Shown here: one piece after another, positions 26,711 to 35,572 of the stretch
Layout of the letters: every line of letters begins with the position of its first letter
How positions within the stretch are numbered: the first letter of the stretch is position 1
Origin: Polyangium spumosum
Lineage (GTDB): Bacteria > Myxococcota_A > Polyangia > Polyangiales > Polyangiaceae
Direction: 5' to 3'
NCBI RefSeq assembly: GCF_009649845.1
Contig: NZ_WJIE01000004.1
Location: 558,001-622,000, forward strand
DNA: 64,000 nucleotides
Program-made: the position numbers and the translations under genes
The notes under the pieces: generated by a model
Seen by the model: only the letters and a program-made list of their open reading frames with translations
The model's database searches: none
What the model was told of the DNA's origin: nothing

Positions 26711-28237
26711 ATGCCTCTCGACGAAGCTGCGCGCGGCCGGATCGCGCCGTACGTCTCCAGCCTGACCGACGACGTCTTCGCCCTCTCGGGTTTGCCCGAG
26801 GAGGTGATCGCCGTCCTGTTCGCCTACTACTCGCGCAGCCGCGACGACCTGCGGACGAACCTCGCGCGCCTGCTCGCCGATCAGGAGCTCGACGTCGGCG
26901 AGGCCGCGGCCGCGCGCCCCGCGTTCGGGCTCGCGACCGAGAAGGCGCGCGCGTTCCACGAGAAGTGGGTCGTCGGCTATGGGCACGCGTCGGTCGCGGA
27001 GCACGCGGTCGTGCACCTCGCGATCGAGAACGTGAGCATCGTGGCCTCGAAGGTGATCGAGGACCTCCGGCTCGGCTCGTACACCGAGAAGAGCACGCGC
27101 TACGTGGTCTTCGATCGGAACAGCTTCGTCGATTTGCCCGAGCTCGAAGGAGCGCTGGGACAAACCTACCGGCAGAGCGCGGAGCGGCTCTTCACGACGT
27201 ACGTCGAGCTCATGGCGCGCGTGATGGATGCGCTCAAGGTGCGCGTGCTCCGGCCGCCGGGTGCATCGGAGGCGGCACACGCGGCGGCCATCCGCGCGCA
27301 TGCTTGTGATCTCCTGCGTGGCCTCTTGCCGGCCGGCACGCGGACGAACCTCGGGCTCACGGCGAACGCGCGCGCGCTCGAGGCGCTGCTGACGAAGATG
27401 CTCTCGCATCCGCTCGCCGAGGTCCGCGACGTCGCGACGGCGATGCACGCGGCGGCGCGCACCGTCACGCCGACCCTGGTCAAGTACGCGGCGAAGAGCG
27501 AGTACCGCGCGGCGCTGCGGGGCGACGTCACGGACAAGCTGCGATCGGTCTACGATCCCGGCCCCTGGGACGTGGGCGCGACGAACGTGGTCGGGCAGCC
27601 GGTGCGGCTCGTGCGTCACGACAAGGACGCGCTCGAGCGGATCGTCCTCGCCCTCGCGTACGAGGGGAGCGAGCCGAACGTGCACGCGCGTGGTCTCTCG
27701 GAGGGGATGCGGCACGCGACGGCGCGCGAGCTCGAGGACATCGTGCGCGCGTCGGTGCAGCGGCGCGGCGCCTACGATCCCGTGCCGCGCGGGTTCGAGG
27801 CGACGACGATGACGTTCGAGCTGATGCTCGACTACGGTGCCTACCGGGATCTGCAGCGGCACCGCATGCTCCTGCCGGCGACGCAGCGGCTCACGTGCCG
27901 GCTCGGCTTCGAGACGCCCGCGGAGCTCTCGGAGCTCGAGCTCGATCGCGTCTACACCGATGCGATGGTGGCGGCGTGTGACGCGTGGGAGCAGATCGAG
28001 GAGCAGCGCCCGCTCGAAGCGCAATACGCGGTGCCGCTCGGCTTCCGGATCCGCACGCTCTGGACGCTCAACCTGCGCGAGCTCTTTCACGTGATCGAGC
28101 TGCGATCGGCGCGGCAAGGGCACGCGAGTTACCGGCGGATCGCGCAGGGGCTCTTCCGCGCGGCGATCGCGGTGCACCCCTGGCTCGAAGGCCTCGTCCG
28201 GGTCGACCTCGGCGACTACACGCTCTCGCGCGCCTGA
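26711..28237 (+). CDS. Tandem ThyX-like (FAD-dependent thymidylate synthase family) protein
   Basis: A 508-residue protein with two ThyX-like halves. The first (about 60-200) has GYGHASVAEHAVVHLAIENVS and EKSTRY at 126-131 but no RHR. The second (about 300-480) has QRHR at 382-385, followed by MLLPATQRLT instead of the family's RHR-x-x-S-x-x-x-x-S-x-R. Real ThyX (about 220-250 residues) carries both parts in one motif, binding FAD and dUMP across a tetramer. So the signature is split between the halves and neither looks complete. It could form a working pseudo-dimer or be a relic with another role. No thymidylate synthase of other type is in view. The gene lies just after map and converges on recN. 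Confidence 0.82.
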   Translation: MPLDEAARGRIAPYVSSLTDDVFALSGLPEEVIAVLFAYYSRSRDDLRTNLARLLADQELDVGEAAAARPAFGLATEKARAFHEKWVVGYGHASVAEHAVVHLAIENVSIVASKVIEDLRLGSYTEKSTRYVVFDRNSFVDLPELEGALGQTYRQSAERLFTTYVELMARVMDALKVRVLRPPGASEAAHAAAIRAHACDLLRGLLPAGTRTNLGLTANARALEALLTKMLSHPLAEVRDVATAMHAAARTVTPTLVKYAAKSEYRAALRGDVTDKLRSVYDPGPWDVGATNVVGQPVRLVRHDKDALERIVLALAYEGSEPNVHARGLSEGMRHATARELEDIVRASVQRRGAYDPVPRGFEATTMTFELMLDYGAYRDLQRHRMLLPATQRLTCRLGFETPAELSELELDRVYTDAMVAACDAWEQIEEQRPLEAQYAVPLGFRIRTLWTLNLRELFHVIELRSARQGHASYRRIAQGLFRAAIAVHPWLEGLVRVDLGDYTLSRA

Positions 28238-29986
28238 TCAGGGAGCGCGGCCCTTGGCGCCGCGCTTCGGGGTCGGAGCCGTCGTCGATACCACCTTCGC
28301 CTCGTCCAGGAGCTCGGAGGCCGCCTTCAAGGCGCTCGGGCCGACCTTCGCGCCCGCGAGCATACGCGCCACCTCGGCGACACGATCCTTGCCCTCCACG
28401 CGCTTGACCGTGCTCTTCGTGATCGCGCCGTCGACCTGCTTCGACACCACGAAATGCGCGTTGGCGTAGGCCGCGATCGTGGCGAGGTGCGTGATGCAGA
28501 AGACCTGGTGGTGGCGCGCCACGTCCGCGATCGCGCGGCCGATCTTGTCCGCCACCGCGCCGCCGACCCCGGCGTCGACCTCGTCGAAGACGTACAGCCC
28601 CGCGGGCCCCGACTCCGCGAGCGTGCGCTTGAGCGCGAGCAGCGCACGCGAGAGCTCGCCGCCCGAGGCGATCTTGCGCAGCGGCCGCGGCTCGATGCCC
28701 TTGTTCGGCGCGATGAGGAACTCGACGCGATCGATGCCGTCGCGGCCGAGGCGAGCGCCGTCGACGACGAGCTCGGAGCGATCCCCCGAGAGCTGCGCGA
28801 CGTCGACGATCACCCGCGCGCCGCCCATGCCGAGCTCCGCGAGCTCGGCGCCGATCGATGCGCCGAGCCTCTCGCCCGCCTCGCGGCGCTGCTGCGAGAG
28901 CTTCCGCGCGCGCTCCCCCGCCGCGCGCAGCAGCCGATCTCGCTCGTGCTCCAGCGCTTCGAGCTTCGTCTCCACGTTGCCGAGCCCCTCGAGCTCCGCG
29001 GCGATCCGCGATCGCGCCGCGATCACGTCCTCGATCGTGGGCCCGTGCTGTCGGAGCAGGCCTTCGAGCCGGTACATGCGGTCCTCGATCTCCGAGAGGC
29101 GCGACGGGTTCGCCTCGGCGCGCTCGGCGTACCGATCGACCTCGCGGGCGATCTCGCGCAGCTCGGCGAAGCAACCGTCGAGCGCGTCCGCCGTCTTCTC
29201 GAGGGAGGGATCGAGATCCGCGGCGGCGCGCAGATCCTTCGAGAGCTTCGCGAGCTCGTCGCAGATCGCGTGTTCACCCTGATCGAGCCGCGCGGCGGCG
29301 TGTTCGGTCAGCTCGCGGAGCCTGCCCGCGTGGCGGAGGCGCTGGCGCTCGGCCGCGAGCTCTTCGAGCTCACCGGGCAGCGGAGACACCGCGTCGATCC
29401 CCTGGAGCTGGAAGCCGAGGAACGCCTCGCGCTCGACGCGACCACGCTCCGCTTCGCGCACGTCGCGGATCTCGGCGACGATCTTCTCGAGCCGCTCGAC
29501 CTCCGCGGCGAGGGCCTCGCGCGCGGCCGAGAGGCGGCCGAAACGATCGAGGTACCCGAGGTGCGTCGAGGGATCGGTCAACGCGACGCTCTCGTGTTGC
29601 GAGGCGACGTCGCAGAGCTCCGGCGCGAGCACCTGGAGCTCGCCCGCGGTGCAGAGGCGTCCGTTCAGGTAGGCGCGTGAGCGGCCGTTTTGCTGCACGA
29701 CGCGGCGGATGACGAGCTCGCCGCCGGAGGAGACGCCGGCCGCTTCGAGGGCCGTGGCGAGGCGCTCGCTGCCCGTCACGTCGAAGAGCGCCTCGACCTC
29801 GGCCTCGTCGGCGCCGGGGCGCACCTGCTCGGCGTTGCCGCGGCCGCCGAGCACCAGCGAGAGCGCGCCGACGACGATCGACTTGCCTGCGCCGGTCTCG
29901 CCGGTGAGCACGTTGAAGCCAGGCTCGAGGCGAAGCTCGAGCGAATCCATCAGGACGAAGTTCTTGACGCGGAGGGCGACCAGCAC
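28238..29986 (-). CDS. recN: DNA repair protein RecN
   Basis: A 582-residue SMC-like ATPase of double-strand break repair. Visible are the Walker A loop GETGAGKS near residue 34, a long central coiled coil rich in Glu/Arg/Ala, the ABC signature around SGGELSRALLALK, and a Walker B VFDEVDAGVGG followed by a switch His (ITHLATIAAYA). The C-terminus ends in Lys/Arg-rich residues. The stop abuts the stop of the convergent ThyX-like gene with no gap and no hairpin between, so read-through would give antisense RNA to both. Confidence 0.95.
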   Translation of the reverse strand: MLVALRVKNFVLMDSLELRLEPGFNVLTGETGAGKSIVVGALSLVLGGRGNAEQVRPGADEAEVEALFDVTGSERLATALEAAGVSSGGELVIRRVVQQNGRSRAYLNGRLCTAGELQVLAPELCDVASQHESVALTDPSTHLGYLDRFGRLSAAREALAAEVERLEKIVAEIRDVREAERGRVEREAFLGFQLQGIDAVSPLPGELEELAAERQRLRHAGRLRELTEHAAARLDQGEHAICDELAKLSKDLRAAADLDPSLEKTADALDGCFAELREIAREVDRYAERAEANPSRLSEIEDRMYRLEGLLRQHGPTIEDVIAARSRIAAELEGLGNVETKLEALEHERDRLLRAAGERARKLSQQRREAGERLGASIGAELAELGMGGARVIVDVAQLSGDRSELVVDGARLGRDGIDRVEFLIAPNKGIEPRPLRKIASGGELSRALLALKRTLAESGPAGLYVFDEVDAGVGGAVADKIGRAIADVARHHQVFCITHLATIAAYANAHFVVSKQVDGAITKSTVKRVEGKDRVAEVARMLAGAKVGPSALKAASELLDEAKVVSTTAPTPKRGAKGRAP

Positions 29987-30041
29987 GGGGCCGGGAGGAT
30001 AAAGAACGGAACGAGAGACGTCGACGCGTTCCGCGCGAAGG

Positions 30042-31496
30042 TCAGCGGATCGTGACCGACTTGCTCACGGTCACGGGTCCGCCGGAGAACGGCGGGACCG
30101 AGGCGCTGCGGAACGCCGCGGCGATGCAGCCACCCGTGCGGGTGCCTGCGAAGGGCGGGCCGTTGACGATGGCGCTCGTGGCGCGGCCGGACGGGGCGAA
30201 CGTGACGCTCACGCGGGCCGTGCCGGCCGGATCGGTGGGCGAACGGCAGCCCGCGGCCCTGCCGGCGGCGGCGCCGAGCGCGGAGGACGCGGCGCTCCGG
30301 CTGAACTCGCCTCCGCCGCCCGCGGGCGCCGGGGCGGGCGCGCTCGCCCCGCCCTTGTTCGCCGCGGCCATCGCGGCGGCGAGGTCCTGCGCCTTGTTCC
30401 CCGACGACGGCTGCGCCGGCTCGGCCGCCTTCGTATCGGCCGGTTTGTCGGGCTGCTTGTCCGCGCCCCCGGCGGGTTTGTCCCGACCATCACCCTTCGG
30501 CGCGTCCGCCTTTGTGTCTCGTTTGTCCGCGGGGGCCTCGGCGCCGCCCTTCGTGGCGGCGGTGTCGGCCGGCGCCGCGGCGGCCGTGTTCGGCGCGGGC
30601 GCCTGCGCCGTGTCGGCCGTGCGAAGCGCGGGCGGCGTGTCGTTCGCCGGGTCGTCCGGGCTCGTCGTCGTCGACTCGGTCGCGACGGCGGACGCCGGAT
30701 CCTCCGGCTTCGTCGAGGCGCTTTGCACGCCGAAGAACACGAGGCCCGCGAGGGCCGCGACGAGCACGACGCCGATTGCGATGCGCTTCCGATCGAGCTT
30801 GCCGCCCGCGGCCGCGACGTCGACGTCCACGTCGATCGCGTCGATCGACGACTTCTGCGCCGGCGGCGCGGTGACGGGCGGCGGGGCCAGGAAGAGCGGG
30901 TTTGCGGCGGCCGGCTCGTTCTTCGCGGCGGCCGCAGGCTCGGCCGCTTTCGGCGCGGTCGTGAGATCCTTGCCGAGCCCGGACATGCCGAGGGCCGACA
31001 CGTCGGGCGCGACGAGCGGCGTGAGCGACTGGTTGCTGAAGAGGCTGCTCGAAAGGTTGAACAGGTCCTCGTCGACGATCTTCCGGCTGCGGCTGATCTC
31101 GCGCTGGTCCGGGCGCGAGCCGCGCTGGGCCGCCTTGTCCGCGGGTTTTTCCTGGACGGCCTCGGCCTGGGCCTTGGCCGCCTCGGCTTCGTGCCGCTCG
31201 ACGTCGAAGACATCAAAAAACGAGGGGCGGTCGTCGTCGTCCTTCAACGTCGGCGTGCGCTTCGTCATGGCCGGCACCGGCGTCGGGTTCTTCCCCAGCG
31301 CAGGCTGCGACGCGGCCCGCGGGCGGACCGGCGGCGGAGGCGGCGGGATCTTCGGCACATCCGAAGCTGCGTCGAGCGGCGGCGGATACACCGTCACCAC
31401 GTCGGCCGACACGTCGACGTCGGTGGGGAGCGTCGGCGGCGTGCTCGACCTCATCGTCTCGGGCGGGATCGCGTCGTCGTCTTTTTTGTCGCTCAT
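30042..31496 (-). CDS. AgmX/TonB-like membrane protein with Pro/Ala-rich regions
   Basis: A 484-residue protein. Residues 1-135 are disordered and Pro/Lys-rich; a short motif near 140-155 (IVDEDLFNLSSSLFSNQSL) recurs in myxobacterial proteins of this kind as I recall them. One membrane helix (239-257) is followed by a long Pro/Ala/Asp-rich stretch and a C-terminal beta domain with two Cys (GCRSPTDPAGTARVSVTFAPSGRATS and TGGCIAAAF), like the AgmX/PglI C-terminal domain linked to gliding and envelope traffic. The layout (cytoplasm-membrane-periplasm) is like TonB. Its start overlaps the previous gene's stop by 4 bp (ATGA), so both are translated together. Confidence 0.75.
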   Translation of the reverse strand: MSDKKDDDAIPPETMRSSTPPTLPTDVDVSADVVTVYPPPLDAASDVPKIPPPPPPVRPRAASQPALGKNPTPVPAMTKRTPTLKDDDDRPSFFDVFDVERHEAEAAKAQAEAVQEKPADKAAQRGSRPDQREISRSRKIVDEDLFNLSSSLFSNQSLTPLVAPDVSALGMSGLGKDLTTAPKAAEPAAAAKNEPAAANPLFLAPPPVTAPPAQKSSIDAIDVDVDVAAAGGKLDRKRIAIGVVLVAALAGLVFFGVQSASTKPEDPASAVATESTTTSPDDPANDTPPALRTADTAQAPAPNTAAAAPADTAATKGGAEAPADKRDTKADAPKGDGRDKPAGGADKQPDKPADTKAAEPAQPSSGNKAQDLAAAMAAANKGGASAPAPAPAGGGGEFSRSAASSALGAAAGRAAGCRSPTDPAGTARVSVTFAPSGRATSAIVNGPPFAGTRTGGCIAAAFRSASVPPFSGGPVTVSKSVTIR

Positions 31497-32317
31497 CGTG
31501 TCGGAACCTCGCGGTCGGCGGGTACGGCCGGGTCCCCCGAAAGCCAGTGCTTCTCGAGCCAGTCGAGCGCGACGTCCGCCCCGCGCAGGGCCGCGTCGAT
31601 GGCCATCACCTGCGGATCCGGCGCGCCGAGATCCTTGGCGTAGGCGCGCGCGTAGAGGATCCACGTCGAGAGCTCGTAGTGATGCAAGAGCGGCCCGAAG
31701 CGGTGGCCGTCGAAGCGCGCGATCGTCTCGGCCGCCTCCTCGGCGGAAGGGGCGCGCACGAGCGCGGTGCTCGCGTCGAAGAGCAGCTCGCGCAGATCCT
31801 CGAAGGCTTTGTCCGGGTCGCGGGACACCTCGTCGAGCATGGCCTCGAACGCCTCCTCCGGCATGCCCGCTTGCTGCGCGACCTCGGCCATCGCGGGCAC
31901 CTGCGTCTCGAGGAAGGACGCGTCCGGCGCGTGGCCGAGCAGGCGGCCGACGAGGTAGAGGTCGAACGCGCTCGCGATCGACTCGCCGAGGAAGAGCGCC
32001 TCGGGGCTCTGGCTCGACGCCGTCCCGAGGGCCTCGAGGGCGCGGCGCGTGACGTGATGCCAGCCCGCGTGCATCAGCACGTCCGCGGGGATGGCGTCGC
32101 CGTCGAGGACGTCGCTCGGCTGGTCGGCCGACCAGAACGTGAGGTTCAGGAAGAGCGCTCGATCCCACCGCGCTTCCGGCGTCCCGGGCTTCGGGACGAG
32201 GAAGGTGACGTGATCACGCACGAGCGCGCGCTTGAGCTCGGCGTAGAGCCCGATGTGGCGATACGACCGCTCGTCCTCGATGCGGAGATGGTCGAGCGTC
32301 AGACGTTGGAGTCGCAC
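31493..32317 (-). CDS. Unrecognised soluble protein
   Basis: A 274-residue, mostly helical, acidic protein with no signal peptide or membrane helix. It contains a middle region with conserved-looking aromatic/His residues (DVLMHAGWHHVTRRALEAL, FDGHRFGPLLHHYELSTWILYARAYAKDLGAP). I recognise no family. Upstream of and overlapping by 4 bp the AgmX-like gene, it should work with it. The first codon is GTG at 32317. The His-rich sites could bind a metal, but this is only a remark on composition. Confidence 0.65.
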   Translation of the reverse strand: MRLQRLTLDHLRIEDERSYRHIGLYAELKRALVRDHVTFLVPKPGTPEARWDRALFLNLTFWSADQPSDVLDGDAIPADVLMHAGWHHVTRRALEALGTASSQSPEALFLGESIASAFDLYLVGRLLGHAPDASFLETQVPAMAEVAQQAGMPEEAFEAMLDEVSRDPDKAFEDLRELLFDASTALVRAPSAEEAAETIARFDGHRFGPLLHHYELSTWILYARAYAKDLGAPDPQVMAIDAALRGADVALDWLEKHWLSGDPAVPADREVPTR

Positions 32318-32329
32318 GGGAACCGATGT

Positions 32330-32704
32330 TCAAGCTACGCGGACATCGGCCCCGGATCGAGGCCCTCCTACGTCGACCACGATTTCCGGCTTCGGCTCGT
32401 GGTACCGGCCGAGCTGCCGGTGCAGGAGCAGACGGAAGACGAGGACCACGCCCGCGTCGTCGATCCAGGTGATGAAAGGCACGGCGTCGGGCACGAGGTC
32501 GAGCGGCCAGATGCAATAGGCGACCGAGAGGACGACGAGCGCCTTGGCCCAGAGCGCGGCCTCCTTGTCGCGGAGGAGCCGCCACGCCGCGGGCGCGTCG
32601 CGCAGGAGCGGCACGAGCGCGAGCCCGCGCGCCTTGCCAGAGACCTTCTTTCCATCGAGGTTCAGCGGACGCGCGTCGGTGGTCTTTTTCACGACGTCCA
32701 ACAT
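32330..32704 (-). CDS. DUF1232 (YkvA-like) small membrane protein
   Basis: A 124-residue protein whose middle AYCIWPLDLVPDAVPFITWIDDAGVV is the DUF1232 signature (a hydrophobic helix with WP-x-D-x-x-PD and a following Asp-Asp). Family members are small membrane-associated proteins of unknown role, found widely in bacteria. The start was placed at ATG 32704; an upstream GTG at 32773 extends a Ser/Ala-rich leader with poorer coding signal. It lies 12 bp before the next gene on the same strand and is divergent from the DUF3829 lipoprotein, with 134 bp between starts. Confidence 0.78.
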   Translation of the reverse strand: MLDVVKKTTDARPLNLDGKKVSGKARGLALVPLLRDAPAAWRLLRDKEAALWAKALVVLSVAYCIWPLDLVPDAVPFITWIDDAGVVLVFRLLLHRQLGRYHEPKPEIVVDVGGPRSGADVRVA

Positions 32705-32838
32705 GATTCCGCTGCACGAGGCTGCAAGGGGCCGAGGTGCAGCGGCGCTTGAAAGTCCGTGGCTGTCGGGCATGATGCCGGTCCTGTCGTCGCCCGCGCT
32801 TCGCGAGGCGTCGGCGCGTCTTCGAGGAGGCTGTCTTC

Positions 32839-34050
32839 ATGATCCGGCTGCGGTCTTTTCTTCCGTTCGTGCTCGCGCTCGCTCCCCTGGCCCTGGGCTG
32901 CAAGAAGGACGAACCGCCTGCGCCTGCGCCGGAGGCGAAGCCGTCGACGGCGGTGTTGCCGAGCGGAAAGGGCAGGTTGCCGCTGCGCAGCCCGATCGCG
33001 GCCGTCCCGAAGTTCGATCCGCAGGCGATGAAGGACTACCGCCTCGAGGTCTGTTACTTCGGCACCCTGACGCTGCGTCAGGCGCGCGACGCGTACTTCG
33101 CGAGCCTCGGCAAGGACGAGCCGAGCGAGAAGAAGATCCCGAACTTCGGCGTCAGCGGCGGCTCCTTGCCGCACGCCCCGCCGCACGCGCCGCCCACGAT
33201 CGCGCCCGTGGCCAAGCCCGGCGCGTCCGGGGCGCCTGCGGCCGGCGCCTCCGCGGCCCCCGCGATCCCCGTGCCCCGCAGGGTGGCCGACATGGGCATG
33301 CGCGCCCCGCACGAGCGCAACGCGCGGGCCTGCACCGTCGCCGCCGGCCTCAAGGATCCCGCGATGCCCGACGTCGACGCGGCCCTCGGCGCGTTCGCCC
33401 CGTTCTCGCTCGAGCTCAGCCGCAACATCGCCGCGGCCAGCGTCTACTACCAGCGCGAGGAGTACACGAAGGACAAGCTCGAGCGCGGCAAGGAGCTGCA
33501 CAAGAAGCTCGTCGCCGACTTCGCCAAGCTCGACGAGAACTCGGAGAAGCTCGGCGGCGCGCTCGCCGCGTGGCGCAAGGATCACCCCGTCGACACGGCG
33601 AAGCTCGACGAGGGCGAGCGGCTCGTGTTCACGGCGTACGACCGGGCGCGTGGGCTCGTCCTCGGCATGATCGCGAAGAAGATCGACGTGGGCGCCTTCA
33701 AGGAGGGCGTCGCGGCGCTCGCGAAGGACATCGAGGCCATCAAGGCGTTCGGAACGAACAACACGAACGACCCCTGGGCGAAGATCACCGCTCCGCCCTT
33801 CACCACCTTCCACAAGGCGGCGGACGAGGCCCAGGCGAAGATCAGCGACAAGGGGATGGAGCCCGCGGCGTTCCTCGCGATGGTCAACACCTTCACCTCG
33901 CTCGTCGAGGCGAAGCACCGCGCCCTCTCTCGCTCGCTCACCGCGAAGGGCCAGGTCGTCGAGCCGAGGAGCGGCCCGGCGGCGCGCCCGAACGTGCATC
34001 CGCGGCAGCACATCGAGCGCCCGGACGAGCACGCAGGCCACAAACACTGA
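32839..34050 (+). CDS. DUF3829-like lipoprotein
   Basis: A 403-residue lipoprotein (lipobox ALGC at about residue 21). After a Pro/Ala/Lys leader comes KDYRLEVCYFGTLTLRQARDAYFASLGKDEPSEKKIPNFG, then a low-complexity Ala/Pro stretch (110-145) and a long helical region (NIAAASVYYQREEYTKDKLERGKELHKKLVADF...LVFTAYDRARGLVLGMIAKKIDVG) typical of DUF3829 proteins of the envelope. The end is His/Pro-rich (HPRQHIERPDEHAGHKH), which might bind metal. No role is known. It runs toward the glycogen synthase gene and ends before a hairpin. Confidence 0.78.
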   Translation: MIRLRSFLPFVLALAPLALGCKKDEPPAPAPEAKPSTAVLPSGKGRLPLRSPIAAVPKFDPQAMKDYRLEVCYFGTLTLRQARDAYFASLGKDEPSEKKIPNFGVSGGSLPHAPPHAPPTIAPVAKPGASGAPAAGASAAPAIPVPRRVADMGMRAPHERNARACTVAAGLKDPAMPDVDAALGAFAPFSLELSRNIAAASVYYQREEYTKDKLERGKELHKKLVADFAKLDENSEKLGGALAAWRKDHPVDTAKLDEGERLVFTAYDRARGLVLGMIAKKIDVGAFKEGVAALAKDIEAIKAFGTNNTNDPWAKITAPPFTTFHKAADEAQAKISDKGMEPAAFLAMVNTFTSLVEAKHRALSRSLTAKGQVVEPRSGPAARPNVHPRQHIERPDEHAGHKH

Positions 34051-34063
34051 GCCTCACCCTCAA

Positions 34064-34098
34064 CCCCTCTCCACGTCGTGAAACGTCGTGGAGAGGGG
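34064..34098. terminator. Bidirectional hairpin terminator
   Basis: A perfect 12-bp stem (CCCCTCTCCACG/CGTGGAGAGGGG) with an inner 3-bp CGT/ACG extension separates the ends of the convergent DUF3829 lipoprotein and glycogen synthase genes. An outer CCTCA/TGAGG pair extends it. There is no clear T-run, as is usual in high-GC genomes. Confidence 0.7.
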
Positions 34099-34107
34099 AG
34101 CTGAGGT

Positions 34108-35553
34108 TCAGCCGCCGCGATGCCGTGAAATCGCGAGCCGATAGAGCGCCTCGTACTGGCGGCTCGCGTAATCCCAGCCAAACGGCTTTTTCATCGCGCG
34201 CCGCTGCATCGAGCGGAAATGCGCCGGGTGCGCGCGGTAGATCCACGCCGCTTCGAGCACCGCGTCCGCGAGCACGTGCGGCGAGAGGTCGAGGAACTTG
34301 AAGCCCGTCGCCATGTGCTCGACCGTGTCGTCGAGCCCGCCCACCGCGCGCACGACGGGCAACGTGCCGTATCGCTGGCTGTAGAGCTGGTTCAGCCCGC
34401 ACGGCTCGTACCGCGAGGGCATCACGAAGAGGTCCGCGCCCGCCTCGATGCGGTGCGCGAGCGCGTCGTTCATGCCGATGTGCGCGCGGAATCGATCCGT
34501 CGAGTGGCCGAGCCGCGTGAAGAGATCCTCCGCCCAGCTCTCGCCCGATCCGAGCACCACGACCTGCACGTCGTGCTGGAGCAGCGCGCCGAGCGCGCCC
34601 GCGAAGACGTCGATGCCCTTCTGGTTCACGAGCCGGCTGATCAGGCCGATGAGCGGCACGTCCGGGCGAACCGGCAGCCCCATCTCGCGCTGCAGCTCCG
34701 CCTTGCAGAAGGCCTTGCCTTGCAGGTCGTCGGCGTCGAAATGCGCGGCGAGGTGACGATCGGTCGCGGGGTTCCAGATCTCGTCGTCGATCCCGTTCAG
34801 GATGCCGATCACGTCGCTGCCCCGCTCGCGCAAAGCGCCTTCGAGCCCGTGCCCGCCCTCTTTCGTCTGGATCTCCTGCGCGTATTTCGGCGAGACGGTC
34901 GAGAGCATCGTCGAGAAGTTGATGCCGCCCTTCAGGAGGTTCAGTTTGTCGTAGGACTCGAGCGCGCGGTGGTGGAAGACGTCCCAGCCGAGGCCGGTCT
35001 GGAAGAGCTCGTTTTTGTCGAACCAGCCCTGGTAACCCATGTTGTGGATCGTCAGGACCGACGCGGCCCCGCCGAGGGGCGAACGAGCGTCGAGCGTCTT
35101 CAAATAAATGGGGACGAGGCACGTCGGCCAGTCGTGCACGTGCACGACGTCGGGGACGAACCCGAGCGCGCTCGCGAGCCGGAGCGCGCCGCGCGAGAGG
35201 AACGTGAAGCGCGCGAGGTTGTCGCGATAATCCCCGTTCGAATCGTTGTAGATCCCGGCGCGATCGAAGAGCTCGTCGTGCTCGAGCAGGTAGACACGCG
35301 CCGCGCTCTCGCCGAGCCGCGACTCCCACACCGCGCCCCACGCCTCGCCGTGTCCGACGGGCACGCCGAGCGAGATCGGCAGGCGTTTGGCCGGGTGTTT
35401 CTTGGCTACGCGGTAACGCGGCATCACCGTGCGTACGTCGTGGCCCCGCGCGGCGAGCGCGATGGGGAGCGCGCCGGCCACGTCCGCCAGGCCTCCTGTC
35501 TTTGCAAAAGGGACACACTCGGAGACGACGTTGAGGATGCGGAGGCGAGGCAT
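34108..35553 (-). CDS. glgA: Glycogen synthase (ADP-glucose type)
   Basis: A 481-residue GT5 glycosyltransferase that adds glucose from ADP-glucose to the growing alpha-1,4-glucan. The KTGGLADV motif near residue 15 binds the ADP-glucose phosphates; the C-terminal lobe has the usual Gly/Glu region (FVMPSRYEPCGLNQLYSQRYGTLPVVRAVGGLDDTVE). The length is normal for GlgA. I chose ATG 35553 (MPRLRILNVVSE), since residues upstream are not conserved. The gene starts 19 bp after boxR on the same strand, so it may be transcribed from the box promoter; whether this is meaningful is doubtful, since glycogen and benzoate metabolism are not usually linked. Confidence 0.93.
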   Translation of the reverse strand: MPRLRILNVVSECVPFAKTGGLADVAGALPIALAARGHDVRTVMPRYRVAKKHPAKRLPISLGVPVGHGEAWGAVWESRLGESAARVYLLEHDELFDRAGIYNDSNGDYRDNLARFTFLSRGALRLASALGFVPDVVHVHDWPTCLVPIYLKTLDARSPLGGAASVLTIHNMGYQGWFDKNELFQTGLGWDVFHHRALESYDKLNLLKGGINFSTMLSTVSPKYAQEIQTKEGGHGLEGALRERGSDVIGILNGIDDEIWNPATDRHLAAHFDADDLQGKAFCKAELQREMGLPVRPDVPLIGLISRLVNQKGIDVFAGALGALLQHDVQVVVLGSGESWAEDLFTRLGHSTDRFRAHIGMNDALAHRIEAGADLFVMPSRYEPCGLNQLYSQRYGTLPVVRAVGGLDDTVEHMATGFKFLDLSPHVLADAVLEAAWIYRAHPAHFRSMQRRAMKKPFGWDYASRQYEALYRLAISRHRGG

Positions 35554-35572
35554 GCAGGTAACTGACGGACGG

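Noticed and set aside
26711-28237. Naming the gene thyX
   Set aside because: Neither half has the complete ThyX motif and length is double, so the symbol would overstate the evidence.
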